From contig CM043945.1 in NCBI GenBank assembly GCA_014529385.2, positions 144,453,741 to 144,517,740 on the forward strand: a stretch of DNA of 64,000 bases, in the 5' to 3' direction. The notes under the pieces are model-generated. The model was given only the letters and a program-made list of their open reading frames with translations. It ran no database searches and had not been told where the DNA came from. The translations under genes and the position numbers were made by a program. Of this stretch, positions 1-11,446 are shown piece by piece (positions within the stretch are counted from its first letter, which is position 1; each line of letters starts with the position of its first letter). Origin of the DNA: Adiantum capillus-veneris (Eukaryota > Streptophyta > Polypodiopsida > Polypodiales > Pteridaceae).

Positions 1-106
1 ATCTATTCTGGCACCCGGCCAATTATTCAAGCAAATAGCTTTAGTAATACTAGCAACCAATTCCTTACGTAAAAACCCATTATTACAAAATTTTCAAACA
101 GCTTGT

Positions 107-1123
107 TTATTTCTTCAAATGCAAAAACGTTATCTGTGAAGAGTATATTATAAGTGACAGAATACCTAAGCAGGTGTTACTCGCATTCTTAATTGGTCTG
201 TTACTTTTCTTTTTAACGAATTCATCAGGACTAAGTGACAGATTATCTCGCTTCCAAAAGAAGCATGTAGTGTAAAGGCCAATGTAAGGGGAGTGAAGCA
301 GTATCTCCATGTTTAAAAAATAGGTTCTCTTAACTATAGTCCTACCATCTATCGCCAATTCTTCGAGTGAGGTAGGCTCTATCATGAGGCAAGGTGGGTA
401 AATTTTTGCTAGTTGGTTTTTAAAAGTCTGATTGTCTATACTCAATAAATCATGCATGAATCTAAACGTGTTATTGAAGGCTAGCAGTTTTCTGGCCTCT
501 TCATAATGTTTCATTTTAGAGCATACCCGTTTGTATTCAAAATACATTAAGTATAGATTAGACATTATCGATGAGCAGGAGAACCCCATAGGTATTCCAA
601 TTTTTTGTCTATAACAGTTTGGCCCTAACTGGATAAAGCAATTCTGTAATATCCATTTAATTAGCATAATAAGAGAACTTTTTCCAAAGCACATCGGTGG
701 TTCTCTGTCTGATTTTTTAATCCAACAAGGTGTTCTTACCAACGAGATATTTCCAAACCCTTGTGACTTTTTGTTGGAAAAAGATAGGTTAATTATTTCT
801 TCGAGCACTTCAAGAAGGCCATAATTTCCTGAGAGAGGAATGTTTTCATAACATTGTGTAATATCAGCAGTGAAGATACAATAAATATCTATAGGTAAGT
901 TGATAAATACCTCCGTTGAATTCTTAGCAAGCCAGAAGGTACAACACTCTATACCACTAAATCTTTTAAGATTTGCTCTTCTTTTCGCACAAAGATTACT
1001 CATCTCAGTCATGATAAGATTTAGACAAGAAGTTACATCTTTCGTAATATTGGAGAATATACAATTTGAAGCGTCAAAAATCCATCTGAACTTTTGTTTG
1101 TGTCTTTTAAAGATTGGGAACAA
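107..1123 (-). pseudogene. reverse transcriptase domain of copy A
   Basis: This 338-residue open stretch is the reverse transcriptase core. Residues 84-97 (FTADITQCYENIPL) carry the first catalytic Asp. Residues 176-180 (GIPMG) are the conserved B-type box, followed by CSSIMSNLYL. The third catalytic box, expected as Y-x-D-D, reads FMHD at about 222-225, so one metal-binding Asp has become His and the enzyme should be inactive. The upstream part lies in a different frame (1033-1380) and includes WFIVGLDKGAN, resembling the DKG motif that precedes the reverse transcriptase in Penelope-like elements. The downstream C-terminus is frameshifted at the window edge. It is one of two copies in this window; copy B has the complementary Asp mutated. 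Confidence 0.7.
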
Positions 1124-1380
1124 AACAAAAGCTTACTAGAAGCTTCAACGAAACCCATGCTGTCCAAATCTCTCAACAATGCTAGAGCTACATCCTTTAG
1201 TGTTTCATTTGTCTTTTCAAATTCAAGTCCCCCCAGCCTTACCAGGGCAACTTCATATACCAGTTTTTTACAGATAACCAAAAGAGTGTTTGCACCTTTA
1301 TCAAGCCCAACAATAAACCACTCACGAGTCATCTCATGACATTCTTGCATAATTTTTGGTGTGACCCAAGTCGTATTCAA
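1033..1380 (-). pseudogene. DKG-motif region upstream of the copy A reverse transcriptase
   Basis: A 115-residue open stretch overlaps the start of the reverse-transcriptase ORF in another frame. Its useful part is the sequence around WFIVGLDKGANTLLVICKKL, matched in copy B by WFIVGLDKSSNCPTLICKNL. In Penelope-like elements a DKG motif of this sort sits just before the reverse transcriptase domain. The overlap with the downstream ORF shows a frameshift between the two parts rather than two genes. Confidence 0.5.
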
Positions 1381-1518
1381 AATGAGCCATTTTTCTGGCA
1401 GAAGATTAATCTTTTGATAAAAGACAGTTTCTAGTTTCTCAATGAGATCCTATTGGATCTGTTGCTCCAGTTGGAGCTTTAAGGCTATGTTAGCCAGACA
1501 TTCTATAAGTGTAGAAAA

Positions 1519-1709
1519 TGTTGGGGTATAGGCATCTGTGCCTTGCCCGGCCGCCCAGAGTCTGGACGCCCACTGACTTGTATACCTTATACATAGCATA
1601 AGTGTATAGGGGGCTGCTCACTCTTTTGAGTCTCCCCACCCATATCTGTGTCGTGTGTCTCCTTCTCTCTCGCTCACTCTCCGTCTGTGGTGCTCCCCGA
1701 TCCCCTTCA
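1519..1709 (+). repeat. 5' LTR of the copia derivative
   Basis: The 191-bp repeat starts TGTTGGGGTATA and ends CCCCTTCA. It differs from the partner LTR at seven transitions. It is followed after two bases by the tRNA-Met primer site. Confidence 0.92.
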
Positions 1710-1711
1710 AT

Positions 1712-1723
1712 TGGTATCAGAGC
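1712..1723 (+). promoter_or_regulatory. primer binding site (initiator tRNA-Met)
   Basis: TGGTATCAGAGC is complementary to the 3' end of plant initiator tRNA-Met and lies at the normal distance from the LTR end. Confidence 0.9.
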
Positions 1724-2940
1724 TATGGTGACCGCGGAGAGAACGACGGCTTTGAGAGCTTCGAGGCGATAGCTCGCTCGCTCTCGACGGTGGAGTTTGA
1801 TTGCGGAGTTTCACGGAGAGCGATTTTAGCTTGAGGAGCATTGTCTTTGGAGCTTAGGAGCTTGGTGTGGTCAAGCTTGGTCGAGGAGGCGGTTGCGGCT
1901 TCCTTGGTGAGAGGAGCTTTTGAGCTCAGTGGAGCTCGTTAGAGAAGTGCTCGGCGGAGGAGAGCTTGACATTCGAGTGCTTGGATGCTGTTGTTGCAGA
2001 GCTCTTGCATTGGAGCTTGCATTGAGAGGACATTGCATCACGAAGAGTGGAGCAGGAGCAGGTTCAAGACTGTGTGCAGCTCGTTTTTGCCATTTTCGGG
2101 CTCTAAAACGCAATTTTTTGCGTAGCTCCGTCATACAGAGTCAGATCTACATAATCCAGGAGTCTAGGTCAGGGTTTTGGCACGCTCCGGACGCGCTCGC
2201 CATATCAGAATTTTAAAATTCTGAACGTTGAATTTTCTGCAGCAGCAGCAATTGTTTATTGTGTGTCGAGATTCCACACATGGTTGGCTCTCAGATGTGA
2301 GAGTGACATTTGCTGCAAGTTTCCTCATAGGTGGGAGGATACGATGTATGCCTTATGTGGTTTGATGCTCAGGGAGACTAATGTGATTGCATTTTGAGCT
2401 CGGCAATGTATGCCTTGAGCATGTTTTTTGGCAGTCACAGGTAGAGCAGATATTTGTGTACTAGATTTGCAGGTGTTTGCAATGATGTATGCAAAGTGTG
2501 GAGATTTGGTGCATGCATTTGGAGTGCGGTTTGATGCGCTTTGGTTGCTCATGGTTTTGAGCGTGCAGTCAGTTTGGTTACTGGTTTTGTGGCCATTTTA
2601 CTGACGAAACTCTGGCGAAATTTTCCCAGGAGTTTTATGTGTATCATTTATGCGATCTAGGTAGAGATTGCGGGTTGCACTCAGCATTTGCGTGCGGTGT
2701 TCTCTGCAGGTGGGAGACTTGTGCGTGTGTATACATCGATACCGCACAGTGTGGGCTTCATGATTAGCTCACAGATTGCAGTGTGATACTAGAGCATGCA
2801 AGGCTTGTATTGACATTGCGGGAGCTCTATTTTGGAGTGTGTCTCACAGGTTTTACATTGTGTTTCTGGCCATATTGGTAGACAGTTTTCAGGTGTTGTT
2901 GGTGAGGTGGTTTTGCTTTCTAGTTTGCTACATTGTGCTC

Positions 2941-4770
2941 ATGGCAGAGACACGTGATCGATCAGATTGTGACCTCTCACAGATGCGTATGTTTGATGGG
3001 TCAAACTTTGCGGCATGGAGAGAGTGTATGCTTGATGCATTGACACAGCGAGGGTTACATCGACCATTGACTGGTGATGCAGGTAGACCTTCAAACATGT
3101 CTGATGATCAGTGGCAGGAGCTAGAGGAGATGGCACTATCTACACTCTCTTTGCACCTTGCGGAATCTGTATATGCTCTTGTCATGTATGAGACTACTTC
3201 GAGAGCACTTTGGCCCAGATTACATGATATGTATGATAGATCTGAGTCATCACGGACTCGTGTGAGACATGTACATTCATGAGCACGCCAACAGGTGACA
3301 TGTTGGTATTGTGGTCATTCTGGACACGTTAGACGGCGTTGTTTTCGTCATATGCGACATCGTAGGAGACATGGCAGTCTCAGAGATGTATGTAGTGATG
3401 CCATGGACTCAGTTGCTTTGACAGTTGAGGCACATGTAGTGTCGGAGTATACTAGTGACGGGGATGTCACTTTTACCTCAAGCTATGCACGAGATGCTAT
3501 ACATGTGGATAGTGCACTCCCTTCGCAGTGGTTGCTAGACGCAGATGCTATGTTTCATGTCACACCGCATCGTGCATGGTTTTGTAGCTATTCTAGCGGG
3601 ATGCTTGGCAGTGTACGTTTGACCGATGGATCGGTGCATGCGATATCAGGTGCAGGAGATGTGAGACTGTCATTACCGAGTGGTGCATCTTACTTGTTAC
3701 GACATGTGCGCTATGTACCAAATTTGACAGTGAGTTTGATCTCGATTGGTCAGCTTAGAGATTGTGGATGTGAGATTTCGCTACGAGAGCGAGATTTTGT
3801 GATGCATTTGGGTTCTCTAGTGATTGCGAGAGGTGCCAGGAGTGGTACAGGTTACCCATTGCATGTGGATCACGCAAGAGACGGTGTTTTCTCTGTGATC
3901 ATACAACCAGGTAGAGAGCGAGAGAGCAGGCGAGTCTCTTTTGCTTATGGGTTGCAGGGTACTTTGCATGGAGTGCAGAGTAGTGAGCTCGTTGTGCACA
4001 CAGTTGGGGCACGACTTGAGCAGTCACACAGAGAGGTGATAGAGTCAAACATGCATGCTTTGCTAGTGACTGAGCAAAGCAGAGAGTCAGTTGTGCGAGA
4101 TACTTCTATGCAGGATAGACAGGTAGAGAGGTCTTGCTCTAGTGAGTCATGACAGGAGGACGTTGTGCAAGAGTCTATGCATACGGAGTTAGAGCATGAG
4201 AGCTCTAGTGAGTCACAACAGAATGAGTGGTCATGTTTGCAGTGGATGATTGCAGAGGAGACTGAGATGTCAGCGATTATGCAGTCATTCCTTTCTATGC
4301 TCGACAGTGAGCATGGGGATATAGTTGTGCCGGATATGTCTTCCAGCAGACATCTAGAGCAGTTGGTTTGCTCTGAGGTTGCACGACAGGTTGATGCGTC
4401 TTTTGCGGACAGTGAGGAGATGCATGTGGCTGACACGCCTTGTCAGTCAGAGATGCCTATTGCCAAGGATATATATGTTGATGCATGCTCCGTAGAGCTA
4501 GCAGGGCCCGCTAGCATTGCATCGACATTCGGTGGTCTCATGTATGAGATGTTGATCTTGAGACCGGATATCGCAGCTGCAGTTGGAGCATTTGCAGTTG
4601 GGGTTGTCAGTCGTTTGTTGACTGATGATGGCATAGTGCACGAGGGAGATATGCAGGTATTGCGTACATACTTGCAGTACGTGTGTGGTACGTCTGGTGG
4701 TGTATGGACTTACACGGGAGCAGGACAGCTGGATGCACACGATCACAGCCAGCCAGTGGGCATCGGTTGA
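2941..4770 (+). pseudogene. fused gag-protease-RNase H remnant ORF of the copia derivative
   Basis: One reading frame runs from the ATG at 2941 to the TGA at 4768, broken only by TGA codons at 3280-3282 and 4150-4152. Residues 1-110 are a copia gag N-terminus, comparable with the gag of the element at 47209-52745. A CCHC zinc knuckle (CWYCGHSGHVRRRC) follows right after the first stop. Next comes a protease-like segment in which the expected DSGA active site reads DADA, so it is inactive. After a long acidic Ser/Glu/Gln-rich linker, the end resembles the reverse transcriptase/RNase H junction (GGLMYEMLILRPDIAAAVG). Integrase and the catalytic reverse transcriptase are absent. Both stops would be Arg codons (CGA) before a CpG transition. 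The element must have moved using another element's enzymes. Confidence 0.75.
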
Positions 4771-4835
4771 GAGCGGTTTTCTCTCGCCTTTTGTAGTCTT
4801 TAGACTAGGTTCTCTTGCTTAAAGGCACAGTCTCC

Positions 4836-4848
4836 TTTAAGTGGGAGG
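4836..4848 (+). promoter_or_regulatory. polypurine tract
   Basis: The purine run ending AAGTGGGAGG lies immediately before the 3' LTR. The same tract, as its reverse complement, precedes the 3' LTR of the copia at 47209-52745, so the two belong to related lineages. Confidence 0.8.
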
Positions 4849-4849
4849 T

Positions 4850-5040
4850 TGTTGGGGTATAGGCGTCTGTGCCTTGCCTGGCCACCCAGAGTCTGGGCGC
4901 CCACTGACTTGTATACCTTATACATAGCATAAGTGTATAGGGGGCTGCTCACTCTTTTGAGTCTCCCCACCCATATTTGTGTCGTGTGTCTCCTTCTCTC
5001 TCGCTCACTCTCCATCTGTGGTGCTCCCCGATCCCCTTTA
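4850..5040 (+). repeat. 3' LTR of the copia derivative
   Basis: This 191-bp LTR pairs with 1519-1709. Its last two bases are TA instead of CA, a C-to-T change. Confidence 0.92.
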
Positions 5041-5199
5041 GAAAATGCCATTCTAGGGTTTAGCGGTTCCACAGGTATGTGATTCAAACCCATTCCAAGT
5101 AGATTTCGAAGAGAAGAAGCCTTAAGGATAGCAAGGTTAGACATGCGAACCAAGTGATTCGAACTCCTTACAGAAGGTAGTAAGATTTCCATAGTTATA

Positions 5200-6786
5200 T
5201 CTTAAAATAGGTTCATATCTCAAAAAATTATTTGAATATACAAGGCTTTTAATAGTTTCATAGTATTTCCAGCCAAACACCATATTTTATATCAAAGAAT
5301 GATCACCATATACCAAATCAAAACATTCTATAAAAATTGATTTAGGTGAAAAGAACTCAAAAATTCTATTCATGAAATGACAATGACTGAAACAAGTACT
5401 GCAATCCTCGGCTTTGCTTGGTAGATAGCGCCTCCCGATCTCATTGACCGCTACCTGCACAGTCACATTTCCAATAGATGTTTAACTGGTAGTCCTCAAC
5501 CTCTTCCTCTTGTAAAGCTTTTAGACTTTCCTCTTCCAAAACTGGAGTCAGCAGACAAAGAGGGGGTAAGAAAGGAGGTAAACGTGGAATTTGGAGTTAG
5601 CAGTGTGTTGGGTCTCTTTTGAGAGGGGGATTCATCATCTTCAAAGTTAGTTTTTAGCAGACCCGGAATAGTTTTTATCCCTTTGTAAGAACCATAGGTA
5701 GTCAGGAGCATTCTTGGTTCATTTGCCCCTAGCTCTTTGAGCATTTCAACCATCAAAGTACGAAATTGTATGAAGGCAATTTGTGCCAAAACTAACTCCT
5801 TGGCTTGTCCACCTAACCATGAGCATATGAGAGTAAGATGAAATGATGTAGGCTTTTTTGAGAATATAGATTCCAGATTGTTGATGGCAAACCAAACTGC
5901 ATGGTCGAACCATATGATGCTAGACTAAGAAGATGCTTTAGGGTCCAAAAATCTGCAAGCACACTTGAGATAGGATCTGTAAATATTCCATACTGGTTTT
6001 GCATAATAATCAGCATTGTTTTTACCAAATTCCATGAGTCCTTTCGTTCTCACATAAAGTCCTGCATTAGACCCACACTTCTTGGAGTCCAAAACAATCA
6101 TGTTGAATGGAGCTTTAATCAGCTCACCTTTGTCTAAACATTGCACTCCTTTGAGTATCTTCAGTCGAGAGTCCTCCAATGTGGAGGCCGGTAGATTTGC
6201 CAAAAAAACCCAGGTCTCTATAGAAATAGGAGTTGGAAACCCTTTATTAGGGAGTAACCATCCACCCCTAAGGATTCCACCTCAACTTGTCGTGTTGTAA
6301 GAAAGGAAATATCCTGGAAACCTTAGGGACTAATTTCAAAAGCGAAGTTTCACTTAGAGAACATAAATCTTTCTGAAATTATTTAACTGCTTCCGCAGCT
6401 GCTGCATCCCTACAGAAAAGAGTGTTGGTAGGTGGGAGAATTGGAATAGTCGGGGCTGTGACAAAACTAGGGCTGAGTCCACATTGCTTTCTGAGAAGGT
6501 TAGCAAGTTCAGCACCATTAGATGAGAACTTAGCAAAGTACTCTTTATGTGCCTTAGAGATAGTCGAGACATTTGCAATAATATCAGAGATAGCTGAAAC
6601 ACCATCATTACTGTTTTTGACTAATATTGCTAATGTTTTGACCCATTTGTCAAATGAGATTGTGTGAATAAGGGAGGTATTACGATTACTCGACGAGGCC
6701 ACAATGAGAGTAGATGCTTCAGCATCCTGAATGCATCTTAGAACCAATAGTGAAGCTCTTGAGAGTGGCTCCATTGGCAATTCCAA
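5200..6786 (-). pseudogene. N-terminal region of the copy A element, function unknown
   Basis: Fragments in several frames (6786-6379, 6203-5925, 5789-5496 and about 5440-5200) together match the N-terminal half of copy B. Shared landmarks include VLRCI near the start, SFDxWVKxLA, the GLxPSF block followed by a Pro/Thr-rich linker, and AQIAF. A basic Gly/Arg run (GRGKSKSFTRGRG) lies near 5500 and suggests nucleic-acid binding, as in many retroelement first ORFs. I recognise no catalytic domain. It lies upstream of the reverse transcriptase in the same orientation and was probably translated with it or just before it. Confidence 0.5.
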
Positions 6787-7017
6787 TCCCTGATACGAGG
6801 AAATAGCCTGAAGGAGGCGTAGTTAGAGAAAATTCAAAAGGAAAATATGTAAACGGAAGAATTTTAGAATAAGTCGTAAAGTTAAAGGTTTAATATAGTA
6901 ATCTGGTAGCTTCCTCAACCTTCAACCAGTCAGAAATAATTCATAATGACTGTGTGAGGCTAGCCCCTCTAGTTTAGATTGAATGTACACTCTGATCCAT
7001 CTGTCCTAGCAAAAATA

Positions 7018-7095
7018 CCGGGAGCTTGGTCCTGACCCAGTGGTAAAACTCAATATAAGTGCCAAAGGTGTGTGTTTAAGTTATCTACTTATAAT
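7018..7095 (+). other. possible tRNA-derived SINE head
   Basis: The stretch GGAGCTTGGTCCTGACCCAGTGGTAAAAC contains a match to an RNA polymerase III A box (CCCAGTGGTAA). A weak B-box-like GTGTTTAAGTT lies about 45 bases downstream. Plant tRNA-derived SINEs start this way. I see no clear tail or target duplication. It lies in the 0.7 kb present in copy A but absent from copy B. Confidence 0.25.
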
Positions 7096-7533
7096 ACCCA
7101 CAAACGAACATACCTATGTTCAAAGACCAAGGTACCTAGATAAATGCAAGGTTTATTATACAAAACAAACTTTAGACATCATGATTTTGTATAATTAAAT
7201 CTTATCATTTTGTACAAGCCACCATCCGAATGTAGAAATTCTTTTACAAACTGTGAACCAGTAGCCATTCCTCCCAACAATAAAGCAACCAAAAAGTTGA
7301 ATCAAAGAGAGTAGCCCTCACCTGCACCCATAGAACAACATAACATTCAGTTAGCATTGGCTCTGTATGCAGGTGATGTATGGGCATCCTAGTTGTTATC
7401 CATGTCACAAAGTTTCAACTTTTTCTTGCAAATAAACTTTATTAAAAAATGAACGAACTTTAACAAGACTTAGGTGGTCAGTTACATCTTCACACTGAAC
7501 TTCATCAGTTTACAAATTGCCAATGATTTTCTT

Positions 7534-7716
7534 TTAAGTATCTTTATAATTTATCTCCTTATTCTTGCAAGTTTGATTAAGATATTCTCTCTGCCTCAAC
7601 CATGCCCTGTTCTTTGCCGCAAATGTTGCTATATATTCAGCCATAGCCACCTTAAGCTTTTTTGAGATCTGTGCTCTCTTGATTGGATCAAGAGTAGTAC
7701 ACATTCGAGCAGTCAA
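7534..7716 (-). pseudogene. probable first coding segment of copy A
   Basis: This 60-residue stretch starts MTARM. Copy B has a matching start (MTARM at 18551) followed by a comparable Lys/Ala-rich helix-like segment, which supports this ATG as the ancestral start. In copy A the next homologous block begins only near 6840, about 0.7 kb away, whereas in copy B the blocks are contiguous. Confidence 0.4.
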
Positions 7717-8149
7717 CCTATATATTGGTAGACCCTGTTATCAGTAAACAAATAAATTTTACACACTTTATGAAACCCTGATAATTTATGCCATTATTTT
7801 GAGCGACCTCTTCCACTCTCAAGTGGCTGGACTCCATACACACCAGAGAACAGTTACAATGATTAAACCTGAAGTGATCTATACATACTACAGTAAAATG
7901 TCGAGTCAGAGAGTTTAGTGGACACCTATGAAATTCCATTTGCCACTAGTCGGTCTATCTCCTATCTATGTCCTATTCTATACCATATGCCTCAAGGTCA
8001 AGCCCTTCAAGGCCAGAATCAACTAGGGTTATCTTTCGACCACTTTTACGCCAGAATTCAAGAGCTTGAAGTTACACAATCATGCATGTTTACCGGCATT
8101 ACACTACATTCCATAAAGAGTTTCCCTTGAAGCCAAAGAAAAAAGCCAA

Positions 8150-9550
8150 ACCAACAGCTCCGAGAAGTACCAGCCCAAGCCAGAGGAGTCCCAGCCAAAG
8201 ACAGAGTAATACTATACCCTTCTTAGTTCGAATCTTATATTTTGCCCAATCTCACGTAGTCATTCATAAAGAATCATGAACCAGAATATGGCAGCATGGG
8301 CCATATCTAAGCCAGGCCTCCAAGCACCTAGTAGAAGGTCAGATTTTATTATAAGTCTAAGAAAAAGGTATCTGAACCATAGTATAATTAAGGTAGCATC
8401 ATTACTTGATGTAGTGGAATAAGAACGTACAAAACCAGATCTCTACGAGATATCCAAGCAACTGATGAAGGTTAGATGTTTTGCAATCATCATTACTCAG
8501 ATACTATACAGGATCTCCTTTCAGAGACGTAACTGCCAGGGCTAGATACGTTATTAGCCGGAGCTCGAGCCCGAACTAGAGTTAAGCTAGCCATAAAGCA
8601 GACTGTATCAAGCTTTTACAAGATATGGCTCCGAGAAGTATTATCTCAGGCCAGAAGAGTATCAGCCAGAGCTAGAGTTTCCAATGGAAATCCTATGCGA
8701 CTTCCTCCGAGAAGTATTAGCTCAGGCCAGAAGGGTACCAGCCAGAGTCAGTTGGAATTCCATGTAAAGCACAACCATCTAATACCATAATATCAACCCC
8801 ACTGTATCAAAAATCCTCAGCTCCGAGAAGTAACAGTAGAAGCTATGGAAGTATCAACCACAACCCTAGTAACTTACCTGGTTAGAAATAAGTATATACC
8901 AAATCTCAAGCTATGAAGAATAAAAACCATAATTTGCATGTATACAACGGGTTGTGAAGCATAAAAGCCAGAATCCTTTGTAAAGAAACCCAATTTCTTT
9001 CATGTCGGCAAACCAAGAGCTTTTACCAAATACAATTATTGTATGTGTATGAAAAAACTATAACCAAGCAAAGCATCCAAGTAGTAAGGTTCGAATATCT
9101 CTAAGTTAAGAGCAATTACTCTATATCATAGTAGCATACCGCTTTTAGTTAGTAAACAACTCAAAAACCCATCAGCTCCGAGAAGTATTAGCCCAGGCCA
9201 GAAGAGTAACAGCCAGAGCCAGATTTTCCAACGGAAATCCTATGCAACTTCCTTCGAGACGTATTAGCTCAGGCCAGAAAGGTACCAGCCAGAGCCAGTC
9301 AAAATTTCATGCAAAGCACAACCATCTTATGCCATACTATCAAATCCCACGGTATCAACAATCCTCAGCTCCGAGAAGTAACAGCACAAGTCAGGGAAGT
9401 TTCAGCTAGTAACACTATATCTTACCTGGTTAGAAATACCAAATCTCAAGCTATGAAGCATAAAAACCAGAATTTGCATGTATATAACAGGTTGTGAAGC
9501 ATAAAAACCAGAATCCTTTGAAAAGAAAACCCGATTTTTTTCCATGGTGG
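8150..9550 (+). repeat. interspersed CCGAGAAGTA repeats and a 380-bp direct duplication
   Basis: Two long direct repeats of about 380 bp (about 8628-9010 and 9174-9553) are separated by about 165 bp. Each contains three copies of a shorter motif, GCTCCGAGAAGTAxxAGC followed by CAGGCCAGAAGxGTACCAGCC. A single earlier copy of the motif sits near 8156. No long ORF passes through. It is tandem expansion of a non-coding sequence; the source is not recognised. Confidence 0.7.
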
Positions 9551-10500
9551 CATAACTAGCAATACCACCAAGATTTCAGCCATATACTCACCATCAGTAA
9601 ACAAAACTCAGAATATTCTCCATGTCAATGCAAGATTTGATGCCAAAAAGAACTAAGTGTGAGTGCAGTCAGTATTAGGTATGTAGTAAAAAACCGAATT
9701 CTTTTGCTACTTACAAACCCGAATGAATAGAACTTTCCATCTCAAGGAAAGGGTTCCACAATACCAAGCATCATTTCTATTATATTATGCAAAGGAACTC
9801 GACCTGAGACGAGGCAGTAGCCAATGGTTGGACCTCCAAGACTTTCTGTCCTTTCGCCATGGTTTAATACACACCGAGCTCAACTTCTTATGCACTAACC
9901 CTCCATTGCCCACACAGAGTGTACAAAGAATCCAAACTCACATATTCGCCAGCTAAGTGAGGGAGACCCTCACCTTTTATACAGTCGCCTGCTCAGATCA
10001 AGCCGAATTTCCCTTGTCTTGCAGATCATCTCCAACTATGCAGTTGGTGGAGGTGGGGAGCCTTGAATGGCCCATGTGCTTTGTCAGCATCTCTCGCCAC
10101 AAACACTTCCCAACTTTGCCGACAAAATCCTCGCGCTGCAGAGTATCCCCCATTTTTCTTTACTCACTCTGAGTATGCCCCTAATTTTAGCAATTCTTAG
10201 TTAAGTGAAAATATCCCTTTAAAAGGATTTTATTAAAACTAGCTTCCCACGAGGCAGATTATGTTTGCTCCCTAGATCTCACTGAGACTCTCACCTCAAT
10301 TATTCAAATCAAAAGCTTTACAATACCACCTAGCATGCATAGAGGGTAGTTTATAGGTATGCTCTCAATTAATGGTGCTTGAAGTCCTTTGGATGCTCCA
10401 TCTCAAGGATTAGAACACCATCTTACCCTTTAATTCAATAGGGTGTGAATTTTATATTGTAGGGGCCTTTGTACAAGGGAGCCTAAAATTCTCCACTTTA
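9550..10500. other. no gene recognised
   Basis: Only short ORFs are present, and none shows a recognisable motif or a partner elsewhere in the window. I see no repeat boundary here. Confidence 0.4.
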
Positions 10501-10518
10501 ATTTAATACTCCTTTCCA

Positions 10519-10519
<1 letters not shown>

Positions 10520-10562
<43 letters not shown>
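10520..10562. repeat. GT microsatellite
   Basis: A run of about 21 GT units lies directly at the left edge of the dispersed repeat starting at 10563. The second copy of that repeat also has a short GT run at the same edge. Confidence 0.9.
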
Positions 10563-10565
<3 letters not shown>

Positions 10566-11030
10566 CTATTTTATCATAATTAATAAGACATAATTGAGCT
10601 TTTACATTCAAAAGACAACTGGCTCCAAAATAAAGGAAATGATAAGTACAAAAACAGCTCACTCTTAGAATTATCTTTGTACAATGTTTGTAGGAATGAA
10701 GCCTCATTCCAGTATACAGATAACGGAAGTACTTTCTTTGTGTAGGTGTATGTGTAATTTTGTATTGGACAACTGCTAAAATCCAAAAAAAAACCTTCCA
10801 AGATAAGATAGAGTCCTTACATGCATCCATCCAAAAAAGACAACAAATATGTTAGCCTTGGATGTGTTTTACAAGTATCAATGGACTATACCAATTGTTA
10901 TCCATGTCCATCTTACAAACGTATTTTGAACTTACAAACTTAGTCCAAAGTATTTATGTAAAAATGTTCTTTTTTATCATTAAAAAACCCCAAAGGTTTT
11001 AGAAAAAAAATATTATTATGATTAGAAGGC
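10563..11030. repeat. dispersed repeat R1, copy 1
   Basis: This segment of about 465 bp matches 18886-19351 in the same orientation with scattered substitutions and small indels, roughly 90 percent identical by eye. Both copies start TAGCTATTTTATC after a GT run and end at GATTAGAAGGC. I find no terminal inverted repeat or LTR. The minus strand keeps short matching peptides, but neither copy has a long ORF. Confidence 0.8.
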
Positions 11031-11446
11031 CATCACCCCTTCTAATCCAGTGTATAAATCCCCCATCAACATTTTTATCAGTTTATAACTTTCCTTTCTA
11101 GGTTAATGAAACTCCGCCACATGAAGCTATAAAAGAAGCTTTTAGAAAATTCCATTTATATTTCAAAAAAGTATCAAGCTCATTTATGTTTGGTTTAGGT
11201 CAGATACATTTTACGCCCATCATGGTATATGGAATCCAAATCATCCCCCAGTTTGTATATCACTTGCCTTATACAGATCTTAGCCTATCAAGTGGCAAGG
11301 AGACCTTGCGGTATCAAGACAGACCTCAAGTCAAACCATGAAGTTAAAGGAACAAGTGCCATTATGTTTTTAGTTTCCAAATTTACTTGCCATTGTGAAT
11401 TCAAAAAGTATTGCAATACCTTAACAAGACGACCAGTAACATAATA

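Larger units (their letters stand above)
1519..5040 (+). mobile_element. non-autonomous Ty1/copia element, complete with LTRs and target duplication
   Basis: The element has two 191-bp LTRs (1519-1709 and 4850-5040), a primer site TGGTATCAGAGC at 1712-1723 matching initiator tRNA-Met, and a polypurine tract AAGTGGGAGG just before the 3' LTR. It is flanked by the 5-bp duplication GAAAA (1514-1518 and 5041-5045). It is inserted in the reverse transcriptase of copy A. It is short (3522 bp) because integrase and most of the reverse transcriptase are missing. The LTRs differ at 7 of 191 sites, all transitions, so it is older than the copia at 47209-52745. Confidence 0.92.
1..7716 (-). mobile_element. 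Penelope-like reverse-transcriptase element, copy A, interrupted and decayed
   Basis: A degraded retroelement reads right to left from an ATG at 7714-7716 to beyond the window start. It aligns piece by piece with copy B at 15023-18551: an N-terminal region (7716-7534, then 6786-5200) and a reverse-transcriptase region (about 1450-1). A copia derivative (1519-5040) splits it. Stops and frameshifts occur throughout. After the stop at 107 the homology to copy B continues in another frame to base 1, so the element runs off the window. Copy A carries about 0.7 kb (roughly 6840-7540) that copy B lacks, either an intron or a later insertion. Assignment to the Penelope-like group rests on a DKG-type motif upstream of the reverse transcriptase and the form of the GIPMG box. 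No GIY-YIG endonuclease is visible. An rvt-type or other non-LTR reverse transcriptase remains possible. Confidence 0.6.

Noticed and set aside
3945-4436. 163-residue minus-strand Cys/Ser-rich ORF
   Set aside because: It is antisense to the copia derivative's coding frame and has no motif.
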